Shown one piece after another: positions 5,897 to 13,977 of a stretch of 26,044 nucleotides of DNA. Source of the DNA: an uncultured Bacilli bacterium. GTDB taxonomy: Bacteria; Bacillota_I; Bacilli_A; RF39; UBA660. The stretch is from contig CAJUKB010000021.1 in the NCBI GenBank assembly GCA_910587325.1, forward strand, positions 1 to 26,044, given 5' to 3'. The first letter of the stretch is position 1; each line of letters opens with the position of its first letter. A program made the position numbers and the translations under genes. Under the pieces are notes generated by a model. It searched no databases. It saw only the letters and a list, made by a program, of their open reading frames with translations, and was not told the DNA's origin.

Positions 5897-6310
5897 ATGT
5901 CTACAATCAACCAATTAGTTACGAACAAAAGAAAAAAGAAAACTAAAAAGAGTAAAAGCCCAGTTTTAAATGTAGGATTTAATACACTTGAAAGAAAGCA
6001 AACAGAACAAAATAGTCCACAAAAAAGAGGAGTTTGTACTCGTGTAGGGACAAAGACACCTAAGAAACCGAACTCAGCATTACGTAAATATGCGCGTGTT
6101 AGACTTTCTAATGGTAAAGAAATTGATGCGTATATTCCTGGAGAAGGACATAACTTACAAGAACATAGTGTTGTTTTAGTACGTGGTGGACGTGTTAAGG
6201 ACTTAATCGGTGTTCGTTATCACATTGTACGTGGAACACTTGATACGCAAGGAGTTCAAAATAGACAACAAGGTCGTAGTAAATACGGAACAAAAAAACC
6301 AAAGAAATAA
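5897..6310 (+). CDS. rpsL: 30S ribosomal protein S12
   Basis: S12 lies at the decoding centre and sets accuracy. The 137-aa protein is the Firmicutes form, with the basic N-terminus and the insert before SPQKRGVCTRVGTKTPKK. K56 (E. coli K43) and K101 (E. coli K88 counting Met) are wild-type-like, and D102, usually beta-methylthiolated, is present. The notable change is in the normally invariant loop RGGRVKDLPGVRYH: here residue 104 is Ile (ATC codon), giving VKDLIGVRYH. Substitutions at this Pro in E. coli (P90 or P91 by numbering) alter streptomycin response and fidelity. AAAGGAGG precedes the ATG. First gene of the rpsL-rpsG-fusA operon. Confidence 0.97.
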   Translation: MSTINQLVTNKRKKKTKKSKSPVLNVGFNTLERKQTEQNSPQKRGVCTRVGTKTPKKPNSALRKYARVRLSNGKEIDAYIPGEGHNLQEHSVVLVRGGRVKDLIGVRYHIVRGTLDTQGVQNRQQGRSKYGTKKPKK

Positions 6311-6335
6311 AATTTAGATAAAGGAGGAGATAAAA

Positions 6336-6803
6336 ATGCGTAAAAGAAGAGCGATTAAAAGAGATGTATTACCAGATCCAGTGTATAATTCGAAAGTAGT
6401 TACAAAACTTGTAAATCAAATTATGCAAGATGGAAAAAAAGGTACTGCACAAAAAATTCTTTATGAAGCATTTGATATTATAAAAGAAAAAACTGGTAAA
6501 GAGCCAATGGACGTTTATAATGCAGCGCTTGAAAATGTAAAACCTGCACTTGAAGTTAAATCTCGCCGTGTAGGGGGTTCTAATTATCAAGTACCTGTTG
6601 AAGTAAGTGATGAAAAAAGTCAAACATTAGCGCTTCGTTGGCTTGTTAATTATGCAAAATTAAGAAATGGTAAGGGAATGGCTATTAATTTAGCGAATGA
6701 ACTTATAGATGCTGCCGAAGGAACTGGTGGCGCAGTAAAAAAACGTGAAGATACTCACAAGATGGCTGAAGCAAATAAAGCATTTGCTCACTATAGATGG
6801 TAG
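6336..6803 (+). CDS. rpsG: 30S ribosomal protein S7
   Basis: S7 nucleates assembly of the 30S head and contacts mRNA and tRNA at the E site. The 155-aa protein begins MRKRRAIKRDVLPDPVYNSKVV and contains the conserved KSRRVGGSNYQVPVEV (about 75-90), KKREDTHKMAEANKAFAHYRW at the C-terminus, all typical. AAAGGAGG (6321-6328) precedes the ATG. It lies 25 bp after rpsL and its TAG overlaps the TAGGTGG ribosome binding site of fusA, so the three genes are one transcript. In many bacteria S7 represses this operon by binding its own mRNA; no such site is evident between rpsL and rpsG here. Confidence 0.97.
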   Translation: MRKRRAIKRDVLPDPVYNSKVVTKLVNQIMQDGKKGTAQKILYEAFDIIKEKTGKEPMDVYNAALENVKPALEVKSRRVGGSNYQVPVEVSDEKSQTLALRWLVNYAKLRNGKGMAINLANELIDAAEGTGGAVKKREDTHKMAEANKAFAHYRW

Positions 6804-6812
6804 GTGGAATTT

Positions 6813-8885
6813 ATGGCAAGAGATGTTTCTATTGACAAATTAAGAAATTTTGGGATTATGGCCCATATCGATGCTGGTAAAACAACTACCACAGAAAGAG
6901 TTTTATTCCATACAGGAATTACTCATAAAATCGGAGAAACTCATGATGGAGAATCTCAAATGGACTGGATGGATCAAGAGAAAGAAAGAGGTATTACAAT
7001 TACTAGTGCAGCAACAACTGCTCATTGGAAAGGGTACCGACTTAATATCATTGATACTCCAGGACACGTAGACTTTACAATTGAAGTTCAAAGAAGTTTA
7101 AGAGTACTTGATGGTGCTGTTGCCTTAATTGATGCTCAAGCGGGTGTTGAACCTCAAACAGAGACGGTTTGGAGACAAGCAAATGAATATAAAGTTCCAA
7201 GAATGATTTGTGCAAATAAAATGGACAAATTGGGAGCAGATTTCTATTTCAGTTTAGGAACTATTAAAGATAGACTTGGCGCAAATGCCGCTGCTATTCA
7301 ACTTCCTATCGGAGCTGAAAGCGAATTTAATGGAATAATTGATTTAGTAACAAAAAAAGCTTATCAATATGATGGAAAAGAAGCAGAAGAACCAATTGAA
7401 ATTGAAATTCCTGCTGATATGAAAGATAAAGTGGAAGAATATAGAAATATTTTAATTGAAGCTGTTGCGGATGCTGATGAAGAACTAATGATGGCTTACT
7501 TAGATGGTCAAGAAATCACAGTAGAGTTATTAAAAGCTGCAATTAGACGTGCAACGTTGTCTGTACAATTCTTCCCTGTATTGTGTGCTACTGCTTTAGG
7601 AAATAAAGGTGTTAAGTTAATGCTTGATGCTGTTATTGATTACTTACCTGCACCAACGGATGTTGAAGCAATTGATTGTACAGACAAATCAGGAAATGAT
7701 GTAAAACGTCATCCAAGTGATTCTGAACCATTTACAGCACTTGCATTTAAAATCATGACGGATCCATTTGTTGGAAGACTTTCTTTCTTCCGTGTATACT
7801 CAGGAGTACTAAAAAGTGGTTCTTATGTTCTAAATTCAACAAAGGGTGAAAAAGAACGTATTGGACGAATACTTCAAATGCACGCAAATCAAAGAAAAGA
7901 AATCACAGAAGTATATGCAGGAGAAATTGCTGCTGCTGTAGGACTTAAAAATACGACAACTGCTGATACCTTATGTGATGAAAAGAACTTCTGCATTATG
8001 AAAGGTATGGAATTCCCAGAACCAGTTATTGACATTGCAATTGAACCAAAGTCTAAAAATGATCAAGACAAAATGGCAATTGCGATTGCAAAACTAGTGG
8101 AAGAAGATCCAACCCTTCGTGTAAAAACCGATACTGAAACTGGTCAAACGGTACTTTCTGGTATGGGAGAACTTCACTTAGACATTATTGTGGATCGTAT
8201 GAAACGTGAATTTAATGTAGAATGTAACAAAGGCAGACCACAAGTTGCTTACCGTGAAACCATCACACAAATGGGTGAATGTGAAGGTAAGTATATTAAA
8301 CAATCTGGTGGACGTGGACAATATGGACATGTTTGGGTTAAATTTGAACCAAATCCTGAAAAAGGTTATGAATTTGTGGATGCAATCGTTGGTGGAGTTG
8401 TTCCTCGTGAATACATTCCAGTAACAGACAAAGGTTTACAAGAAGCTATGGCGGGCGGAATCTTAGCTGGTTATCCACTAGTAGATGTTAAAGCTACTCT
8501 TTACGATGGAAGTTATCATGATGTCGATTCCAGTGAAATGGCATTTAAGATTGCTGCATCTATGGCTTTAAAAGAAGCTAAAAATAAATGTAAACCAGTT
8601 CTTCTAGAACCAATCATGAAAGTGGTTGTAGATGTCCCAGAAGAATATATGGGTAACGTTATGGGAGACTTAACAAGTAGAAGAGGACGTCCTATGGGAC
8701 AAGAATCTATCGGTAATACTTTAAGAATTATTGCAATGGTGCCATTATCAGAAATGTTTGGTTATGCAACAGATCTTCGAAGTAATACGCAAGGACGTGG
8801 AAACTTCCAAATGGAAAAAGATCATTATGAAGAAGTTCCAAAATCAATCGCTGAAGAAATCATAAAGAAAAACAGCGTTAACTAA
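6813..8885 (+). CDS. fusA: translation elongation factor G
   Basis: EF-G is the GTPase that drives translocation of tRNAs and mRNA, and works with RRF in ribosome recycling. The 690-aa protein has all five domains. G1 is AHIDAGKTTTTERVL (about 17-31), the switch region is ERGITITSAATTA, G3 is DTPGHVDF, and G4 is NKMDK. Domain IV carries GGRGQYGHVWVKFEP and the tip region GGVVPREYIPVTDKG. Domain V has LEPIMKVVVDVPEEYMGNVMGDLTSRRG. The ATG at 6813 follows TAGGTGG (6801-6807). A single full-length canonical EF-G with no sign of the diverged EF-G2 type. tuf follows 67 bp downstream. Confidence 0.98.
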   Translation: MARDVSIDKLRNFGIMAHIDAGKTTTTERVLFHTGITHKIGETHDGESQMDWMDQEKERGITITSAATTAHWKGYRLNIIDTPGHVDFTIEVQRSLRVLDGAVALIDAQAGVEPQTETVWRQANEYKVPRMICANKMDKLGADFYFSLGTIKDRLGANAAAIQLPIGAESEFNGIIDLVTKKAYQYDGKEAEEPIEIEIPADMKDKVEEYRNILIEAVADADEELMMAYLDGQEITVELLKAAIRRATLSVQFFPVLCATALGNKGVKLMLDAVIDYLPAPTDVEAIDCTDKSGNDVKRHPSDSEPFTALAFKIMTDPFVGRLSFFRVYSGVLKSGSYVLNSTKGEKERIGRILQMHANQRKEITEVYAGEIAAAVGLKNTTTADTLCDEKNFCIMKGMEFPEPVIDIAIEPKSKNDQDKMAIAIAKLVEEDPTLRVKTDTETGQTVLSGMGELHLDIIVDRMKREFNVECNKGRPQVAYRETITQMGECEGKYIKQSGGRGQYGHVWVKFEPNPEKGYEFVDAIVGGVVPREYIPVTDKGLQEAMAGGILAGYPLVDVKATLYDGSYHDVDSSEMAFKIAASMALKEAKNKCKPVLLEPIMKVVVDVPEEYMGNVMGDLTSRRGRPMGQESIGNTLRIIAMVPLSEMFGYATDLRSNTQGRGNFQMEKDHYEEVPKSIAEEIIKKNSVN

Positions 8886-8894
8886 AAATAATAC

Positions 8895-8923
8895 TTGAAA
8901 AACATTCAAGCATTAGATAAAAT
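8895..8923 (+). promoter_or_regulatory. promoter for tuf
   Basis: TTGAAA (8895-8900), 17 bp, TAAAAT (8918-8923) in the fusA-tuf gap. No terminator separates fusA from tuf, so this would supplement readthrough from the rpsL promoter. Confidence 0.65.
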
Positions 8924-8952
8924 AGAATAGTAAATTGAAAGGAGAAAAAACG

Positions 8953-10119
8953 ATGGCAAAAGAAAAATATGATCGTTCAAAAGAACACGTTAATATTGGT
9001 ACTATTGGACACGTTGACCATGGTAAAACAACATTAACTGCTGCAATTACAAAATACTTTGGAAACTTTGTTGATTATGCTGATATCGACAAAGCACCAG
9101 AAGAAAGAGAAAGAGGTATTACAATTAATACCGCTCACGTTGAGTATGAAACTGAAAAACGTCATTATGCTCACGTAGACTGCCCAGGACATGCTGACTA
9201 TGTTAAAAACATGATTACTGGTGCTGCTCAAATGGATGGTGCAATCCTTGTAGTATCTGCTGCAGATGGACCTATGCCACAAACTAGAGAACATATCTTG
9301 TTATCTCGTCAAGTTGGTGTACCTAAAATTGTTGTATTCATGAACAAATGTGACCAAGTTGATGATCCAGAACTACTTGATTTAGTAGAAATGGAAATTA
9401 GAGAATTATTAGGAGAATACAATTTCGATTCAGAATGTCCTATCATCCGTGGATCTGCTCTTAAAGCTCTTGAAGGCGATGAAGCAAATGCTCAAGCAAT
9501 TCGTGACTTAATGGCTGCTGTTGATGATTATATCGATTCACCAGTTCGTGATACTGATAAACCATTCTTAATGAGTATTGAAGACGTATTTACAATCTCT
9601 GGACGTGGTACAGTTGTTACTGGACGTGTTGAACGTGGACAATTAAATCTTAATGATGAAGTTGAAATCGTTGGTCTTAGAGAAACTTCTAAAACTGTTT
9701 GTACAGGAATTGAAATGTTTAGAAAACAATTAGACTTTGCTCAAGCAGGAGACAATGCGGGTGTACTTCTTCGTGGTGTTGCTCGTGACGACGTTGAACG
9801 TGGTCAAGTTCTAGCGAAACCTGGAAGTGTTACTCCACATCATAAATTCAAAGCTAGTGTATATGTTCTAAGTAAAGAAGAAGGCGGACGTCATACTCCA
9901 TTCTTCTCAAACTACAGACCACAATTCTATTTCCGTACAACTGACGTTACTGGTGTTATCGAACTTCCAAGTGGAGTTGAAATGGTAATGCCTGGTGATA
10001 ATGTTGATATGACAGTAGAACTAATTGCTCCAGTTGCTCTTGAAAACGGTACAAAATTCTCTATCCGTGAAGGTGGACGTACTGTTGGTGCTGGTGTAGT
10101 TTCTGAAATTATTGAATAA
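8953..10119 (+). CDS. tuf: translation elongation factor Tu
   Basis: EF-Tu delivers aminoacyl-tRNA to the ribosome as a GTP complex. The 388-aa protein shows G1 GHVDHGKTT, the switch I motif ERGITINTAHVEYET, G3 DCPGHADY, G4 NKCD and G5 SALKAL, with domains 2 and 3 intact to GGRTVGAGVVSEI. It is a few residues shorter than the usual 394-397, the difference lying in the loop after the P-loop helix (AITKYFGNFVDYADIDKAPEE) and in domain 2. AAAGGAG (8938-8944) sets the ATG at 8953; the in-frame ATG at 8935 has no ribosome binding site. Codon use is strongly biased, as expected for a very highly expressed gene. A strong terminator follows. Confidence 0.98.
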   Translation: MAKEKYDRSKEHVNIGTIGHVDHGKTTLTAAITKYFGNFVDYADIDKAPEERERGITINTAHVEYETEKRHYAHVDCPGHADYVKNMITGAAQMDGAILVVSAADGPMPQTREHILLSRQVGVPKIVVFMNKCDQVDDPELLDLVEMEIRELLGEYNFDSECPIIRGSALKALEGDEANAQAIRDLMAAVDDYIDSPVRDTDKPFLMSIEDVFTISGRGTVVTGRVERGQLNLNDEVEIVGLRETSKTVCTGIEMFRKQLDFAQAGDNAGVLLRGVARDDVERGQVLAKPGSVTPHHKFKASVYVLSKEEGGRHTPFFSNYRPQFYFRTTDVTGVIELPSGVEMVMPGDNVDMTVELIAPVALENGTKFSIREGGRTVGAGVVSEIIE

Positions 10120-10133
10120 TCAGTAAACAAATG

Positions 10134-10164
10134 AAAAGTGGAACTTGCTTCCACTTTTTCTTTT
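10134..10164 (+). terminator. strong intrinsic terminator after tuf
   Basis: Perfect 10-bp stem AAAAGTGGAA (10134-10143) / TTCCACTTTT (10149-10158) with a CTTGC loop, then a T-rich tail to 10164. Confidence 0.93.
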
Positions 10165-10174
10165 GCATAAAATA

Positions 10175-10183
10175 TGGTATTAT
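10175..10183 (+). promoter_or_regulatory. candidate extended -10 promoter for the 10215 gene
   Basis: TG, one base, TATTAT (10178-10183). A -35 box is not recognisable because the position falls in the tail of the tuf terminator. Confidence 0.5.
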
Positions 10184-10214
10184 GAATAAGTAAAAATAGT
10201 AGTAGGTGTTTAAT

Positions 10215-11234
10215 ATGGCAAAGAGAAAGAAGAAAAGGCATTTAAAAATCATTCCATTTCTTATAGTATTACTATTAATAAGTGGTGGAATCCATTATGG
10301 TGTACAGTATGTTCAAAAACAGGAAAATCTTCGTGGATTATTAATCACCAAAAAGCAAAAAGAAGAAGAGGAACGTATAAAAAAAGAGCAAGAGGCAAAA
10401 TACAATACGTGTTTAGAACGGGAATTTACAGAAGATGAAATGACCGATGCATTAGTACAAAAACAAAACGAAATAGAGGCTTTTATTACAAAAAATCGTT
10501 ATCAAACTTCAGTACTTTATGAAGATTTAGCAACCGGTTTTTCTTATTCATATAAACCAACTACTGTGTATTATGGTTGTAGTTTAATTAAAATAGTAGA
10601 TGCCTTGTATTTGCTTAATAAAGCCATTGAAGGTGAGATTAATTTGGATACAGAGACTGTTACTTATACAGCAAATTATAAAAAGGCTTTTAGTAGCGGA
10701 ATGGAAAAAAGAAAAATCGGTGAAAAAGTAACGTTGCGTGATTTAATTGATTATGCCATTACTTATAGTGACAATTCTGCCCACTTAATGCTAATTGATT
10801 ATATAGGTTTTAATACATTAAAAGCGTATGGACAAAGTTTGGGTGCCAAAGTTATCTTAACAGGTGGCGATAATTTTGGAAATCAAACTGCGGAAGATAC
10901 TACGATTTATTTAAAAGAGGCTTATAGAATTATTACAGAAAATGAAGAGTATGGTTCCTTTTTAAAAAGGATTATGGACAATGATAATCGAAATGCTTTT
11001 AATACCGATACTTTACGTATCTATCATAAATATGGCAGTTATGGAGATAACTACCATGATATTGGTTTAAATCTAGATGATGAAAATCCTTACGCTATTT
11101 CGATTTTTACTCTACATGAAAATAGTGGATATAAAGAAGTTGTACAAGGAATACATGAAAAAATTCGTGAACTACACCATGCATTTTACGAAAATCGTAA
11201 ATCTGTTTGTCAAATAGAAGTATATGGAAATTAA
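10215..11234 (+). CDS. membrane-anchored serine hydrolase, class A beta-lactamase fold
   Basis: A 339-aa protein with a basic N-terminus, a TM anchor at about 12-30, a charged linker rich in Lys and Glu (about 45-65), and a class-A-type penicilloyl serine transferase domain outside the cell. The active-site triad is visible: SLIK (Ser123, Lys126) as SxxK, SDN at 185-187, and KYG at 272-274 in place of KTG. The family (Beta-lactamase2-like) includes resistance enzymes and many cell-wall hydrolases or D,D-peptidases of unknown substrate. With a tethered domain and no true lactamase Glu motif obvious to me, a peptidoglycan role is more likely than drug resistance; inference. TAGGTG (10203-10208) precedes the ATG; the GTG at 10206 lies inside that site. 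Confidence 0.85.
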   Translation: MAKRKKKRHLKIIPFLIVLLLISGGIHYGVQYVQKQENLRGLLITKKQKEEEERIKKEQEAKYNTCLEREFTEDEMTDALVQKQNEIEAFITKNRYQTSVLYEDLATGFSYSYKPTTVYYGCSLIKIVDALYLLNKAIEGEINLDTETVTYTANYKKAFSSGMEKRKIGEKVTLRDLIDYAITYSDNSAHLMLIDYIGFNTLKAYGQSLGAKVILTGGDNFGNQTAEDTTIYLKEAYRIITENEEYGSFLKRIMDNDNRNAFNTDTLRIYHKYGSYGDNYHDIGLNLDDENPYAISIFTLHENSGYKEVVQGIHEKIRELHHAFYENRKSVCQIEVYGN

Positions 11235-11257
11235 AAAATACCAAACTTGGTATTTTT
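11235..11257. terminator. bidirectional terminator between convergent genes
   Basis: AAAATACCAA (11235-11244) / TTGGTATTTT (11247-11256), closing on a small loop, with a T run on the plus strand and an A run (T on the minus strand) on the other side. It serves both the 10215 gene and the minus-strand gene ending at 11256. Confidence 0.85.
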
Positions 11258-12506
11258 ATTTTGAAAATGTTTTAATGTCTGTTTTATTAAACGTTTTTGC
11301 AAGTTTCCCTCTTTTTAATAAATACTTATAAACAAAATTCTCGATAACTAAATCATATTCTCCAATAAATTCGTATACTTTTGGTTTGAAACCTAATTTA
11401 AATGCATTTAAACCATTGTAGGGATTGTCTTTCGTAAAATCCCCTGTCATTCCATTTAAATCAGCAAAGTCGTAATATTTTTTATAATACTCTAAGATTT
11501 TATAATGTAAAAAATAGTTTGGACTAAATCTTTTGTATTTTGTATCATAGCCACTTATGACAATATTAATTCTATTTTGATACTTTATAACTAAAGCTCC
11601 TGCTACATAAATAGTTTTGTCTTTACTTGCTTTATTTTGAGCGTCTAGTACATCATTTTTATAAGATAACAGTCTTCTATCTGAATGCATTTTAATATTT
11701 AGATTTTTTTCACTATGATTTATTACTAAGCTACTAGCAATTTCTTCATTGTGTTCTAACTCTTTTTCATATGCATTTTTAGAATTTACTAAAAAGGAAT
11801 TGGTATCAATGCTTACTAAAAACAAATCTACGTTATTAGAATGTTGAAATGCTTTATAATATTTTTTGTAATATAAAGAGTCCTTGTTTCTTTTTTTCTT
11901 AACAAAATTATATAAAATATCGATACCGCTATAATCTGCAATTTCTATAGTAAGTCCTTTTTCCATACCTCTTTTGATTTTGTTTCGCGTATTTTTACTT
12001 ACATTATTTAAAGAAAACTTTTTTAGATTGACAATTCCATTGTATCTAGGCACTTGGGATTCAAAATACAAATTGTCTTTTAGTTTTACATATCCCAAAT
12101 CAATTAAGTTGTTTTTAATTTCGATATTTTGATTGTATGTTTTTTTATTAGTTTTATTGTCTATTTGGGCTACTGCTATTTCTGGATTGATTTTAATAAA
12201 AATAAGTTTTCTTTTGTAGTAGTCTATCATTTTTTCAGTAAATTCTTTTAATAAATCTTGATTAAAATAATCTAGTATAAATCCTTTGGGGGCATAACCA
12301 TACTTAAAACATTTTGTTAATTTTTTTATCAAAATTAATGAGGCACCATGTACATGATTGTATTCATCCACTAAACCAACAAATTCATAAGCAAACCCGT
12401 TTTCTTTCATTAACTCGGCATATTCAAAAGTTTGATAATGGCTTCCTAGTAAACTTTTTTCTACAAAACTTTCAAATTCCTGAATACTTAAATTTTTTAT
12501 GTACAT
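11256..12506 (-). CDS. FemAB/MurM-type lipid II aminoacyltransferase
   Basis: Enzymes of this family use aminoacyl-tRNA to add amino acids to the stem peptide of lipid II at the inner membrane face, building the peptidoglycan cross-bridge. The 416-aa protein has the paired GNAT-like architecture: HYQTFEYAELMKENGF near the N-terminus (about 23-38), YAPKGFILDY (about 71-80), the RNKIKRGMEKGL helical motif (about 174-185), and a C-terminal block DLNGMTGDFTKDNPYNGLNAFKLGFKPKVYEFIGEYDL (long motif, about 348-385), which is typical. A well-formed AGGAGGG lies upstream of the ATG, with its own consensus-like promoter. The gene is alone on the minus strand. Which residue it adds cannot be read from sequence. 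Confidence 0.9.
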   Translation of the reverse strand: MYIKNLSIQEFESFVEKSLLGSHYQTFEYAELMKENGFAYEFVGLVDEYNHVHGASLILIKKLTKCFKYGYAPKGFILDYFNQDLLKEFTEKMIDYYKRKLIFIKINPEIAVAQIDNKTNKKTYNQNIEIKNNLIDLGYVKLKDNLYFESQVPRYNGIVNLKKFSLNNVSKNTRNKIKRGMEKGLTIEIADYSGIDILYNFVKKKRNKDSLYYKKYYKAFQHSNNVDLFLVSIDTNSFLVNSKNAYEKELEHNEEIASSLVINHSEKNLNIKMHSDRRLLSYKNDVLDAQNKASKDKTIYVAGALVIKYQNRINIVISGYDTKYKRFSPNYFLHYKILEYYKKYYDFADLNGMTGDFTKDNPYNGLNAFKLGFKPKVYEFIGEYDLVIENFVYKYLLKRGKLAKTFNKTDIKTFSK

Positions 12507-12530
12507 GTAAAACCCTCCTGATGAGTTTTT

Positions 12531-12559
12531 ATTATAAACGTAAATGAAGTAGTTTTCAA
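12531..12559 (-). promoter_or_regulatory. promoter for the FemAB-type gene
   Basis: On the minus strand, TTGAAA (complement of 12554-12559), 17 bp, TATAAT (complement of 12531-12536). Confidence 0.85.
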
Positions 12560-12723
12560 GATAATGTTTTTCTTTTAGGGAAATCAGAACTACAATTTTC
12601 TTTTTTGATCCTTCAAATTGGGAAATTAGTGATTTGTATTCATTTTATTTTTATATTATTTTGGCTTTATGCGATTAAAAGTTTGGCTCTTGCCCCAAAT
12701 CCAAAGTAGTGAGGAGTGGTCGC

Positions 12724-12921
12724 ATGAAAAAAAGTGAACTGCAAATTATACTTGAATTAAAATTGCTAATTGTAGTATTGCTAGCAATAATAGTTCTTTT
12801 AATTATTTTTGCTAGTATCCTAGGGGGTATTTTGGTTGGATTTTCGAAAGAATTAAAAAAGCACCATCCGTTTGAGGAAGATGATTGCACAAATAGGCAA
12901 GCACTTAACATATTAGTTTAG
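12724..12921 (+). CDS. small single-TM membrane protein, hypothetical
   Basis: A 65-aa protein with a short polar N-terminus (MKKSELQ), one long hydrophobic segment (about 10-43) ending in GGILVGF, and a charged C-terminal tail (KELKKHHPFEEDDCTNRQ). GAGGAG (12711-12716) precedes the ATG at 12724. Length and composition suggest a membrane regulator or assembly peptide, but I do not recognise a family. No clear promoter is visible in the 217 bp between the FemAB gene and this one, which is AT-rich and otherwise featureless. Confidence 0.6.
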   Translation: MKKSELQIILELKLLIVVLLAIIVLLIIFASILGGILVGFSKELKKHHPFEEDDCTNRQALNILV

Positions 12922-12985
12922 TGTCTCGCTTAAAATAAGTGTAATATACTTTTTTGTAGATGAAAGGAAAAATTATTGTAGCGAA

Positions 12986-13014
12986 TTGCAAATCTATTTC
13001 TTTTCTTGTATAAT
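12986..13014 (+). promoter_or_regulatory. promoter for ysxC
   Basis: TTGCAA (12986-12991), 17 bp, TATAAT (13009-13014). The predicted start at about 13021 is the A of the Shine-Dalgarno AGGTGAT. Confidence 0.82.
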
Positions 13015-13032
13015 TTAATTAGGTGATTTTAG

Positions 13033-13614
13033 ATGGAAATCAAATCTGTAGACTTAAAAAATATTGCGGTACGTCAAAGTCAATATCCGGAAGATAAAAA
13101 GTGTGAATTTTTACTAGTGGGAAGAAGTAATGTAGGAAAAAGTAGTTTTATTAATACATTAATTAGTCGTAAAAATTATGCTCGAACTAGTTCGAAACCC
13201 GGTAAGACTCAAACTTTAAATTTCTATTTAGTAAATGATTTATTTTATTTAATTGATGTTCCAGGTTATGGGTATGCTAAGGTGGACAAAGGAACTAGTA
13301 AAAAAATGGGCTTGATGATAGAAGAGTACTTAAAAAATAGAGATGATTTAAAACATGTTTTTTTGCTTATTGACTATCGTCATAAACCGACTGAAGATGA
13401 TATTTTGATGTATAACTTTTTAAAATATTACAATTTGAGAATTACTCTAGTAGCAACAAAATATGATAAAGTTACTAAAAATAATCGTATTAAGCAAGAT
13501 AAATTAATTCATGATACTTTAAAATTAGAAGATGGAGAAAGTTTTATTCCTTTTTCTACTATTACAAAAAAAGGGCGTGAAGAGGTTTTTGAAATTATAG
13601 AAAGTTATTTATAA
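13033..13614 (+). CDS. ysxC: ribosome biogenesis GTPase YsxC/EngB
   Basis: Essential TRAFAC-class GTPase needed for a late step of 50S subunit assembly in Firmicutes. The 193-aa length is typical. Motifs: G1 GRSNVGKSS (30-38), the family-specific SSKPGKTQTLNFY (53-65) carrying the G2 Thr, G3 DVPGYGYAK (75-83) and G4 TKYDK (about 142-146), with SxxTKKG at G5. AGGTGAT sits 6 bp ahead of the ATG. The gene has its own promoter with a leader of about 12 bases. It stands next to secG, unlike the usual lon-ysxC arrangement. Confidence 0.95.
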   Translation: MEIKSVDLKNIAVRQSQYPEDKKCEFLLVGRSNVGKSSFINTLISRKNYARTSSKPGKTQTLNFYLVNDLFYLIDVPGYGYAKVDKGTSKKMGLMIEEYLKNRDDLKHVFLLIDYRHKPTEDDILMYNFLKYYNLRITLVATKYDKVTKNNRIKQDKLIHDTLKLEDGESFIPFSTITKKGREEVFEIIESYL

Positions 13615-13618
13615 AAAT

Positions 13619-13647
13619 TTGCAAATTTTTTACAAATATGTTAATAT
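13619..13647 (+). promoter_or_regulatory. candidate promoter for secG
   Basis: TTGCAA (13619-13624), 17 bp, TAATAT (13642-13647). An overlapping TATACT (13645-13650) could also serve as -10. The start would fall around 13654-13657, directly before secG. Confidence 0.6.
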
Positions 13648-13672
13648 ACTTTAACGAATGGATGTGTTAGAC

Positions 13673-13891
13673 ATGTTAGAAACAATTTTATTAGTGGTAT
13701 CAATTTTATTAATTGCTATTGTACTTCTTCAAAGCAATAAAGCAAGTGATTCTGCTCAAATTATTACCGGTGGAAATGAAAGTTTATTTCAAAATACAAA
13801 AGAACGTGGTATTGAACTTTTAGTTAGTCGTATCACTTTGTTTTTGGGTATTGTTTTCTTTGTAGTATCTTTTATACTCTTTATTAAGTAA
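13673..13891 (+). CDS. secG: preprotein translocase subunit SecG
   Basis: Accessory subunit of SecYEG with two TM helices, which assists SecA-driven export. The 72-aa protein has TM1 LLVVSILLIAIVLLQSNK, the conserved loop ITGGNESLFQNTKERG, and TM2 after SRITLFLGIVFF. The length matches B. subtilis SecG (76 aa). I prefer the ATG at 13673, with GGATG (13660-13664) at good spacing. An in-frame ATG at 13658 would be at or within a few bases of the predicted transcript start and lacks a ribosome binding site, but it cannot be excluded and would add five residues. The stop codon lies inside the terminator stem. secE is at the other end of the window. Confidence 0.88.
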   Translation: MLETILLVVSILLIAIVLLQSNKASDSAQIITGGNESLFQNTKERGIELLVSRITLFLGIVFFVVSFILFIK

Positions 13892-13911
13892 GTTATAGAC
13901 TTGCTTTTTTT
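13886..13911 (+). terminator. intrinsic terminator overlapping the secG stop
   Basis: AAGTAAGT (13886-13893) pairs with ACTTGCTT (13899-13906) with one wobble, then Ts to 13911. The stem includes the secG TAA. Confidence 0.75.
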
Positions 13912-13930
13912 CTACTCAATGAAGACTTTG

Positions 13931-13959
13931 TTGCTTTCTTTTTTTCTTTTCTATACAAT
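13931..13959 (+). promoter_or_regulatory. candidate promoter for the HTH-signal peptidase gene
   Basis: TTGCTT (13931-13936), 17 bp, TACAAT (13954-13959). The predicted start at about 13966 is the A of AGGTGAT. Confidence 0.6.
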
Positions 13960-13977
13960 TTTTGTAGGTGATGAAAA

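Noticed and set aside
10215..11234. Antibiotic-resistance beta-lactamase
   Set aside because: Ser123xxLys126, SDN and KYG are present, but the family includes many cell-wall enzymes and the domain is tethered with a long linker. Resistance cannot be claimed from sequence.
12314..12547. Plus-strand open frame overlapping the 5' end of the FemAB-type gene
   Set aside because: No ribosome binding site or family resemblance; it runs across the minus-strand promoter.
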